Below, in pieces: positions 56,513-64,000 of a stretch of 64,000 nucleotides of DNA; position 1 is the stretch's first letter, and the number at the start of each line of letters is the position of its first letter. The position numbers and the translations under genes are program-made. The stretch is from Amphimallon solstitiale (taxonomy: Eukaryota > Arthropoda > Insecta > Coleoptera > Scarabaeidae): assembly GCA_963170755.1 (NCBI GenBank), contig OY720676.1:110566543-110630542 (forward strand). Direction: 5' to 3'. A model generated the notes under the pieces. That model was not told the origin of the DNA and did no database searches. It saw nothing but the letters and a program-made list of their open reading frames with translations.

Positions 56513-57545
56513 CACGACTTTCTATACGTATATGCGTTGCGAATTTTTTTATACAAAAATTGTTCCAAATTAAGTTTTAATTATGTCTATCCTCTTAATA
56601 AACCTGTGACTAAACTTCCGGTCCGAATTTTAATTTTATTTACAATTCAGTTCTAAATACAAACTCTTACAAATCTGTTTAGAATGCATAATTTGTGAGA
56701 TATTGCAAAAAACTGCAACTAGATAAGAGTAAAGCTGTTACTTTCGGTCGAATTTTAAATTTTTTTAAACAAAAATAATTCATAATCAAGGTACAAATAT
56801 CTTTATACTCTAAATATATGTGTCTGTCTAGAAAACATTATTTGCGATATATTCGCTAAAAACTTTGTTTCGATAGGAGTAAAGAAGATACCTACTTCTA
56901 CATTTTTTCATATTATTTTTTGAGTACTTTTGTACATCTATTCTTCAAAATAAGCCTAGCATTTAATGAGATATTGATAAAATGTAATTTTATCACTGAA
57001 GTAGACTACTACTTCCGATTTACTGATTTGTCTGAAAATCTAATCAAATTTTATAAGGATGGTTACACTTCTAAATACGATATTTTATATTAATAAGCTA
57101 CTAGTTTTTCCATTATCGTAGTTAGAGAGAGAGAGAGAGAGAGAGACTTAACGAAAAACACATTTTTAGTATTACTATTATCATAGGCAAGGGTTTGTGG
57201 ATAAAACAACAAATGTGCAGATACCTGCGATTTGACATGTTCAACTAATTCACCTCACTTATGAGATGAACACATGTAATGTTGATCAGCTTATAGTTGA
57301 CTAATCCTGCAACACCTATATCCGGTAGGTATTTCAAAATATGAAATTTTTCTCAACTTCACTTTGGTGTACTTTTGTATTCTCGAGAAATTTAGCTAAA
57401 GTAGTTGACCAGATATTGGTAAAATTTGATTTTTTCATGTACGTACACTACTACTTCCAGTGTACCGATTTCACTGAAAATCTAATCGATATTAGGTATA
57501 CTCGTAATATAAATTTTAGTATTGATAACTTTGACCGCTAGTAGT
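56513..57545 (+). repeat. Composite repeat copy 5 plus a partial copy 6
   Basis: 56513-57180 follows the same order of segments as copy 3 but is more diverged, with a GA microsatellite at 57125-57146 in the usual slot. A second, shorter piece at about 57311-57545 repeats the later units (CGGTAGGTATTTC, then CTACTTCC, then TGACCGCTAG). Together they look like two insertions, or a duplication with loss. Confidence 0.65.
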
Positions 57546-57576
57546 GTAAGACTACCGGTTCTGGACCCGCCTCCGG

Positions 57577-57745
57577 AGGCGGAGGTCAAAGGTCAAAGGT
57601 CAAGGGGTCAAAGGTCAAAGGTCACGGGGTCAAAGGTCAAAGGTCAAAGGTCAAAGGTCAAAGGTCAAGGGTCAAAGGTCAAGGGTCAAAGGTCAAGGGT
57701 CAAAGGTCACCGGAGGTGGAGGTCAAAGGTCAAGGGTCAAAGGTC
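57577..57745 (+). repeat. AGGTCA array (7-bp minisatellite)
   Basis: About 22 copies of GGTCA, mostly as AAGGTCA in head-to-tail order, with occasional GGGG or CCGGAGG interruptions. Each neighbouring pair AGGTCA-A-AGGTCA is a direct repeat with one-base spacing, the preferred site of RXR/USP and HNF4-type nuclear receptors. The open frame across it is a by-product of the repeat. Confidence 0.9.
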
Positions 57746-57758
57746 ATCGGAGGCGGAG

Positions 57759-58230
57759 GTGGCGCCCTCTGACGGCCACTAGCCAAACTAAAAATGGCAG
57801 ATTTCTTGATTACCAACCCAACTAATGTGGCGCCCTCTAACGGCCACTAGCCAAACTAAAAATGGCAGATTTCTTGATTACCAACCCAACTAATATGGCG
57901 CCCTCTGACGGCCACTAGCCAAACTAAAAATTGTATCTCTCATCATTACCAACCCAACTAAAGTGGTGCCCTCTAATGGTCACTAACCAAACTAAAAATG
58001 GCGCCCTCTGACGGTCACTAACCAAACTAAAAAATTGCATCTCTCATCATTACCAACCCAACTAAAATGGCGCCCTCTGACGATCATTTGCCAAACTAAA
58101 AAATTGCATCTCTCATCATTACCAACACAACTAAAATGGCGCCCTCTGACGATCATTTGCCAAACTAAAAAATTGCATCTCTCATCATTACCAACCCAAC
58201 TAAAATAGCGCTCTCTGACATTCACTAACC
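57759..58230 (+). repeat. 68-69-bp minisatellite, about eight units
   Basis: Units begin GGCGCCCTCTGACGG at 57761, 57829, 57897, 57965 (GGTGCC), 58000 (half unit before it), 58069, 58138 and 58207 (AGCGCT). Each continues AGCCAAACTAAAAA then ATTACCAACCCAACTAA. Units change gradually from left to right. A lone related piece occurs at about 59250 between two divergent genes. Confidence 0.92.
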
Positions 58231-58259
58231 CAACTAATGTGACATCAGGCAAAATGGCC

Positions 58260-58490
58260 GACCATCAAGATGGTCAATAAAAATATAAACTTTGCTTCTA
58301 GAGAATTCCTGAATAAATTACACAACTTGCTATCGCGCTTCTCAATGTATTTCTAGCAGGTCTAAACATGTTTTCCAGCGGAAACCGCAACGTCTGCATG
58401 CTTCTGTGATAGCTGCAGGCTTGAAATGTATTTCTATATCTTATAAAATGAAAAAAGAAACAATGTATTTTTTAAGAAAAAACAATTTAT
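58260..58490. other. Short spacer
   Basis: Nothing recognised apart from the 3' side of the following minus-strand gene. Confidence 0.4.
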
Positions 58491-58492
58491 TA

Positions 58493-59160
58493 TTATAAAT
58501 TAACAATATGACCAAGTTTCATAACTTCAAAGTCATAGTGAAGTGAATTATAACAAATATGTAGCACTTCCATCATAAGGAAAGCGTTAAACGAATTACA
58601 ATGATCAACAAGCAATTCTGATACATTTGTATATAAATCTCCAGTTAATGTTATACAAGCGGTTAAGATCATCTTATAAAATGCTATAAAATCGCTGTTT
58701 ACTAAAAATTCTAATTTACTCTTAATGAGCGGTTGTAAATTAAACAAATTGCTATAGGTATCCGAAGACAATACCAGCTGTTGATTACGACTACTTAATA
58801 CAATGACAGTAGTATTCCTAAATGTTGACGTTCGAATTTGATGATTCGGACTGCAACCATCTGTCTTACAAAATTCCTCCCAGTCGTCCAATGTGAAGAA
58901 TACACAGCTTGCAGGCGATCGAATCTGGATGATGGGCACGAATCCAGCCGCTGGACTAAGACCGATATTCACCCATTTCGAACCGCATTTGTTGAGGAAG
59001 TATGATGACTGCCCAATTAACTGTTTTTCCTTAACGATATTCTCATCTATCATTTTAAGCGAATCACCAATAAATTCATTATAAGTTTCTGAAAAAGAAT
59101 TAAAAAAATATAGATATAAGTTTATGTATATAATAATTTTGTGTTCTTACTAGCTTCCAT
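58493..59160 (-). CDS. Intact two-exon gene of unknown function
   Basis: A tiny first exon (59160-59151, ATG plus seven bases) ends in a perfect donor (A|GTAAGA). A 62-bp intron ends TTCTTTTTCAG, and exon 2 runs 59088-58493, joining in phase to give 201 residues with no lesion. No signal peptide, membrane segment or familiar catalytic motif is seen. KWVNIGLSPAAGF followed by a beta-rich stretch with FFTLDDWEEFC looks like a small folded domain, and the C-terminal half is helical. I do not recognise it securely. It is divergent from the gene at 59384, with about 220 bp between them that include one minisatellite unit, which suggests a shared promoter region. It is an intact gene in a neighbourhood of broken relatives of mobile origin. 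Confidence 0.6.
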
Positions 59161-59383
59161 TTTAATCTTAGTGTGTTAAAATATGTGCGAACTCGAATGC
59201 AAACAAACTAATACTGATTTAGTGAGAGAAAATTACAGTGAGAACCAATGACGCCCTCTGACGGTTACCAAGCAAAGTAAATATTAAATATATAAGAGAA
59301 GAATTTCGAATATAATATCAGCAGTATCAATTGTAAAGCGGTGTAACACATTTTATATAGATAGTGATAATCAAGTACCTATA

Positions 59384-60052
59384 ATGACAGTGAAACCATA
59401 CAACGTGGAGAAGTATGAAAACTTTTTAGCAGTTAATGACATCGAAATACCTATTGGAGTTGGGAATTGGCTATTATCCTCGGAATTGAATCAAAGTGAT
59501 TGTTTATTCATAGCAGCATTTGCATATCAGAACGATCAATATTTCGATATTGATCAATTAATCCACGTGTTAGAATATTGTAACCCCAATATAACCCAAC
59601 TAAAAAAGTGTTGTATTTATTGTGAATATGAATATCTACGTGAACCTGATTTTGAACTTCGTGATGAAATTTGTGTGTTTGATATAGAAACGTCGAATGT
59701 GCTGACTTTAAATAAGAATATACCGGAGATGTTAATGACTTGGTATCCTTAATATGATCATCCAGAATTGGATTATAATGAAGAACTCGTCGTGAATGGT
59801 GGTGGATATGTTATATACGCTCATCAGAAGTGTTTCGCAAGTAGCTAACATGTACAGATCTGTATAATCTTGTCTGTACTTGTTTGGAAATACATCAGTC
59901 GACAATGTATGTTGAACGCAGGCATAGTGCACTAAGATTGAAGAAAGTAGTATTAAACAATAGAATTAAGAGGTTTATATCCGAATTAGAAAAAATTAAA
60001 ACTGATATCGAAATATATAAATTAGTTGTAAATATCAGCAACATAAATATAT
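59384..60052 (+). pseudogene. Unknown gene, broken by a stop and a frameshift
   Basis: The ATG at 59384 opens 122 residues rich in C, E, N and D (with SDCLFIAAFAYQND and KKCCIYCEYEYLRE). It ends at TAA 59750-59752, but the same frame stays coding-like to about 59848, and the next frame is open from about 59851 to 60052 with a K/R-rich helical end. The paired cysteines (CC-x2-C, later C-x-C) suggest a metal-binding module. The function is unknown. It is co-oriented with the next small genes and divergent from the 201-residue gene. Confidence 0.45.
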
Positions 60053-60057
60053 AAAAA

Positions 60058-60357
60058 ATGGATAATATTGAAAATAGAGTTGATCGGGCAATCAGACAAA
60101 TCGATAAACATTTTTTGGATTATTGGATGGGATGGATAAGACGATGATTCAACATATTCCACTGTTTATTCTCCAAAATAAGGTGAAAAGCTGAATCTGT
60201 AAAGCAACACTAGCATTACATTCCTCAGGAGAAGCGATCAAGCCTAAGAGAGTATTTACCCTATGGCTCTCATTATAATCAACCTTGGCAAGACAATCAT
60301 CTGGATGGTTGGACCCCAGCTCGAAGAAATTGTTATTTATGTAACTTTATAGAATAA
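60058..60357 (+). pseudogene. Small unknown gene, frameshifted
   Basis: The ATG at 60058 follows the previous gene by a few bases (ATATAAAAAATGG). The first 29 codons are open (MDNIENRVDRAIRQIDKHF). Two further coding-like pieces in other frames follow, the last containing GSHYNQPWQDNHLDGW and NCYLCNFIE before TAA at about 60355. A polyadenylation-like AATAAA follows. It looks like a gene of about 100 residues with two or three indels. Unrecognised. Confidence 0.4.
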
Positions 60358-60359
60358 AT

Positions 60360-62030
60360 ATACATATATGTAATGTACAATATAGTATACAATATTTTAA
60401 ATAAAAGAACAAACAAAATTATTGTTTTTTTATTTATAGATAGTCATATAAATATATATACATATTTTAGAGGTTGAATGAATATACGATTCTACATATG
60501 TTCTATACATATTTATTAGGTATATTATATACATTTCCAAATCAAAATTTATGGCTGACCGAGAAAATAAATTACATATACACTCAAACACTCAGTGATG
60601 TAGTAATCATTTTTGAGTATACAGGTTGTTTCAAAGGTAAGATGGCGGATACAATATGGTCACAACCAGATTATGTAACAATTAATATTTGTTTTATACA
60701 TATTTATTAATCAAATATCTTATACACCATTACATTTCAAAATTTATGGCATTATAATGTAAGTATAATACTTCAAGCCTATATAAGACATTTAAGAATT
60801 TATCATGACAAGAGATTTAATATTTTAATGTAAAGCACCTTACAATGAAAGCAGACTTGTAGCATACTTTTATGAAATCGAATAAAATCAGTACTCTTGA
60901 GCACACTTAACTTTTTCATTAGCTAAGACTGGAGATCTCTATTTGACATAAATTTTAAAATACATGTTCACGTATCATGGATTTTTTTTAAATAGTCATA
61001 TAAATATATATACATATTTTAGAGGTTGAATGAATATACGATTCTACATATGTTTTATACATATTTATTAAGCATATATTATTATATTACATCTCCAAAT
61101 CAAAATTTATGAGTGATACATAAAACGAAAATAAATACATATAAACTCAAGTACTGAGTGACGTAGTAACAAAATTTTAATATACAGGATGTTTCAAAAG
61201 TAAGAGGCGGATACATACAGAATGTTTCAAAGGTAAGGGGTGGGTGGATACATACAAGGTTTTCAAGTACACCGAGTTTTTATTACCAGTTTTAAAATTC
61301 ACAGGGTTTTTATCATCGGTTTTAAAATACCAGGGTTCTCAGAAATTAATTGTTCATATCTTTGTAGATGTTAAATTCATCGCTATATTAGTAGTATTAT
61401 ACTTGTATGTATGATTATAACATTATTCATTATATATATATAAATATATATTTGTGACGAATAGAAAGAGTTAAATAGATAATGCGAGCTATTTCTTCAA
61501 TTATTTTGTTAGAAAGCGCATTTTTTTATATTGTCGTCAGAAATATCTTTGAAAGCATTACCTCGATATAATTTAAAAAATTCCACAGCACTAATTAGAC
61601 GACTTGAGATAATTGTATAGTTAGAAAGCGCATTTTTAAAGTTGACGTCATACTGATGTCATGTAGTTTGACCAGGAATTTAATATCCTTTAAGTTATAT
61701 ATTATATAATCTATAATATTTTTACTTAATATTGTAAGAACATTAAATAAAAAAATTGAGGTTGCAGTTGGATTAGTAAACAATGGGCGTGGTCAAGATC
61801 TCTTTATTGCATGTAAATATCAATAAAGTAAATTTATAGTTGACGTCAGAGCTAGTATAATTTTTATATATGTATATAATACCTTGATATAATTAAAAAA
61901 ATCCGCTCATACATAAATTCCTTATTGATCAATACATTTTAACGAACATAAAATTACATTGAAGTTCAGAAGTATTTCCATATGATAATATTAATGCAGA
62001 CTTCAATAAGAAACAATGAACGATTCTGTT
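60360..62030. other. AT-rich spacer with internal duplications
   Basis: About 230 bp starting ATAGTCATATAAATATATA at 60442 recurs at 60995 (period 553). Both copies carry ACAGG(T/A)TGTTTCAAA(G/A)GTAAG. Short runs of TGACGTCA-like text occur at about 61645 and 61838. No coding frame is recognised. Confidence 0.5.
61453..61545 (+). repeat. Direct repeat, left member
   Basis: TGTGACGAATAGAAAGAGTT here recurs at 62989, with GAGCTATTTC and CTTGTTAGAAAG-type text following in both. The pair encloses the two small genes at 62.0-62.8 kb, as the ends of a composite or terminally repeated unit would. Confidence 0.7.
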
Positions 62031-62034
62031 TTAA

Positions 62035-62276
62035 ATGTATACACAATTTCAACGTTCATATTACTATAAAAATGATGTGGAACCGTGTCTTTCACCTATA
62101 AATTATGAACATTTAGCACCGATTGTTATTATAGACTCCAGTCATCAAAGTGAGTTGGTGAAGAACGAAGCAGTTGATATTCGATTAGACTTCAGTAAAC
62201 GTGACAGAAAAAACTACAACATTTTGTCTGATTTTACACGATCGGATTGTTAAATATAACCCATTAACAAGTGTTG
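62035..62276 (+). pseudogene. Small gene resembling the end of double-jelly-roll-like arthropod proteins, frameshifted
   Basis: The ATG at 62035 opens 72 codons. Its central APIVIIDSS text followed by a VDIRLDF strand looks like the closing beta-strands of the double-jelly-roll-like proteins found in arthropod mobile or virus-like elements. A frameshift near 62210 moves the natural end, which ends at about 62276, into another frame. The resemblance is from pattern only and could be wrong. It lies 24 bp upstream of the intact gene at 62300 in the same orientation. I give no repaired reading because a capsid-type viral origin is possible. Confidence 0.35.
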
Positions 62277-62299
62277 TAAAATTATTCTAAAGAGAGAAA

Positions 62300-62776
62300 A
62301 TGTTTATAATAGATATTCAGGGATATCAGTATGAAGATAGCGAATATTTCATTAAAGAAATCGCAATCTACGATTTAACTACGCATCACGTTAACCATAC
62401 TTTCGTTCAAATGCCTAACAAGTTGTCATGGTTTTGTCCAACAATTAAAAAACATATGGAATGGTTATGTAATAATATACATGGATTACATTGGGATAAC
62501 ATGGACAAACAACAATCAATATCGATGAATCATATAGAAAACTACATTCAGAGTATCGTTGGTGATGCTATCATAATGGTAAAAGGATTGAATAAGAAGA
62601 ACATTTTGGAAAATTTTCTGTCCAATACAATTATCGATATGGAGAGATTCACTTGTCCAAATCTAAGTACTTTAAGACAAAATGAATGGAGTCGACATTG
62701 TAATTTCCATAAGAACAATAATTTAAAATGTGCAAAAGAAAATGTATATTTGTTATATCACTGGTTTATAAAATAA
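62300..62776 (+). CDS. Intact 158-residue gene, exonuclease-fold-like, unknown
   Basis: A complete frame from ATG to TAA. It begins MFIIDIQGYQYED, a beta-strand ending in D-I-Q where DEDD exonucleases have D-x-E. It has a middle IIMVKGLNKKNIL strand-turn and ends with LKCAKENVYLLYHWF after an H-rich stretch, in the place of the last acidic motif of that fold. The layout suggests an RNase H-like or DEDDh-like protein with altered metal ligands, so it may be non-catalytic. No signal peptide or membrane segment is present. A polyadenylation-like AATAAAAC follows the stop. Its neighbours are other small genes of unknown, probably mobile, origin. Confidence 0.5.
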   Translation: MFIIDIQGYQYEDSEYFIKEIAIYDLTTHHVNHTFVQMPNKLSWFCPTIKKHMEWLCNNIHGLHWDNMDKQQSISMNHIENYIQSIVGDAIIMVKGLNKKNILENFLSNTIIDMERFTCPNLSTLRQNEWSRHCNFHKNNNLKCAKENVYLLYHWFIK

Positions 62777-62988
62777 TAAAACACAATATTTATTTAAAAC
62801 CTTTAACCTATTTACATTATATTCTATAACTGTGTAAAACTATATTTCTGTGCAATGTCTTGGCTAACATTAATAATAATCTTCTTGTAATCATTACAAA
62901 GCCGAACTTATACATTATTAAGCGCGAAAACCTACCTTTTCCTGCTACCTATAAATGTATAAAGTTTACATTACTAATTACTTAATAT

Positions 62989-63080
62989 TGTGACGAATAG
63001 AAAGAGTTAATTAGATATGTGAGCTATTTCAATTATCTTGTTAGAAAGTATATTAACAAGCTGACGTCAAGTATTTGTAG
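62989..63080 (+). repeat. Direct repeat, right member
   Basis: The partner of 61453-61545. It differs by small indels and is followed by CTGACGTCAAG. Confidence 0.7.
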
Positions 63081-63122
63081 GCGTTAATGATTGTACAACA
63101 GTGTTATTTATTACATGTCTTG

Positions 63123-63680
63123 TATGTTATCAAAAGACTTTAGCCCTAACACACTTCCGGTTTCACCGGAAATACACTCAACACAAGAACAACAATGTTT
63201 ATTCTTAGACATATATCTTCAACTATACACTTCCTACCACTTAATGTAAAAACGTATCAAGTAATTTCTAAAATTTTAACGATCATTGTTTTTCAACTAC
63301 ATATTTTTCCGCACTTAGAGAGCACAATCAATGGATTTATAAAATCTTAATGACCGAGTTTATAGACATCGACTAAAAAAATTTTCTATTATATAATATA
63401 TTATATATATTAATGAATAGAAATTTTTAGGTGATGTCTATTAGCTTGGTTATTAAGATTTTATAAATCCCTTGATTGTGCTCTCTAAGTGCGGAAAAAT
63501 ATGTAGTTGAAAAACAATGATCGTTAAAATTTTAGAAATTATTTGATACGTTTTTACATTAAGTGGTAGGAAGTGTATAGTTGAAGATATATGTCTAAGA
63601 ATAAACATTGTTGTTCTTGTGTTGAGTGTATTTCCGGTGAAACCGGAAGTGTGTTAGGGCTAAAGTCTTTTGATAACATA
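63123..63680. repeat. Long palindrome (~265-bp arms), fold-back MITE
   Basis: Arms 63123-63388 and 63415-63680 are near-perfect inverted copies around an AT-rich centre at about 63402. Both outer edges read TATGTTATCAAAAGAC (other strand on the right), so TA could be the target duplication. Each arm includes the small CCGGTTTCACCGG palindrome. No coding frame is present. It fits a mariner-type fold-back MITE. Confidence 0.88.
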
Positions 63681-63789
63681 CTCCCCAAACAATCATGAAT
63701 CTTCCACTAATTGTTTTTTCTTTTATTTAAAACACAAAAGAGCGGCTACTAATGACTCACCCTGTATATAAAAATCAAAAACATTTGAT

Positions 63790-63970
63790 TTCTTATTTAT
63801 ACACTCGCTGATTTTTGTGTAGAAGTTCCTCTATATGCACAAAAGTTGGTGTTTTGGTCCACCATAAGTAGATGAAGAATTATTGATCCAATTCAAAATA
63901 ATCCTGCCCTTCTTTATCAGCTTAGTCAATGATGATACAGCTTTGAGTTACTTGAGTTATAAACCTCTGC
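63790..63970 (-). pseudogene. Possible coding remnant, unrecognised
   Basis: On the minus strand the reading SLTKLIKKGRIILNWINN followed by STYGGPKHQLLC looks like real protein, with balanced composition and no stop for about 40 residues. It has no start, and stops on both sides. It could be another broken member of the small-gene cluster. The rest of 63681-64000 shows nothing else. Confidence 0.25.
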
Positions 63971-64000
63971 TAGAATGGGTGAGAAATGAATATATTACGA

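Noticed and set aside
57522..57782. 86-residue open frame of K/G/Q/R repeats
   Set aside because: It is only the translation of the GGTCAAA minisatellite.
57759..58230. CRISPR-like regular array
   Set aside because: The whole 68-69-bp unit repeats, with no variable spacers, in a eukaryotic genome; it is a minisatellite.
1..64000. tRNA, rRNA or other standard RNA genes
   Set aside because: No stretch with convincing A and B boxes plus cloverleaf arms, and no rRNA-like segment, was seen by eye; a tRNAscan-type search would be decisive.

Overview
This is an AT-rich eukaryotic window, almost certainly from an arthropod and probably an insect. It has short (about 60 bp) GT-AG introns, no bacterial gene layout, and a dense mixture of typical insect transposable elements: several IS630-Tc1-mariner families, piggyBac, PIF/Harbinger with a MADF-BESS partner gene, hAT, a Phantom-like MULE with a FLYWCH finger, Jockey/CR1-like LINE fragments, Penelope-like retroelements (PLEs) and a large LTR element. 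I see no complete conventional host gene. The best host-exon candidate is a short stretch near 19.5-19.6 kb on the minus strand.

Layout. 0.7-2 kb: a mariner-type element with one nonsense codon. 2.5-2.8 kb: LINE reverse transcriptase remnant. 3.05-7.63 kb: a MULE with long inverted arms; its left arm carries a nested 870-bp repeat and a nested mariner-type element. 8-12.8 kb: more copies of the 870-bp repeat (one inside a hAT remnant) and LINE pieces. 12.8-15.8 kb: mostly featureless. 15.8-19.1 kb: MITE, mariner-type and hAT pseudogenes. 21.4-22.9 kb: LINE, repeat copy and mariner tail. 23.6-26.0 kb: nearly complete piggyBac with TTAA ends. 28.5-29.2 kb: a dimer carrying two hammerhead ribozyme motifs. 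29.2-32.1 kb: a mariner-type element with roughly 0.9-kb inverted arms. 32.1-38.1 kb: four more hammerhead motifs around two head-to-head PLE copies. 38.1-47.0 kb: an LTR element with 2.55-kb LTRs, one ORF and no pol. 47.0-49.4 kb: a third PLE copy. 51.2-54.2 kb: a Harbinger element whose two genes interleave on opposite strands. 54.2-56.4 kb: a mariner-type element with an apparent 60-bp intron. 57.6-58.2 kb: AGGTCA-type and 68-bp minisatellites. 58.5-62.8 kb: a cluster of small unfamiliar genes, two of them intact. 63.1-63.7 kb: a long palindrome.

The most interesting signals are six hammerhead self-cleaving motifs (type I fold, minimal stem III) concentrated within 10 kb around the PLEs, one with a perfect core and three perfect stems. 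Next come the 148-149-bp periodic composite repeat (at least five copies, with a terminal hairpin and subterminal inverted repeats like Helentron-derived elements), the mutually nested Harbinger gene pair, and the small-gene cluster at 58.5-62.8 kb, which looks like an undescribed or virus-like mobile unit. PLE 3' ends and the LTR element all abut (TA)n tracts, which seem to act as shared landing sites.

All calls come from reading sequence and translations by eye; family names rest on motifs, not on a database search.
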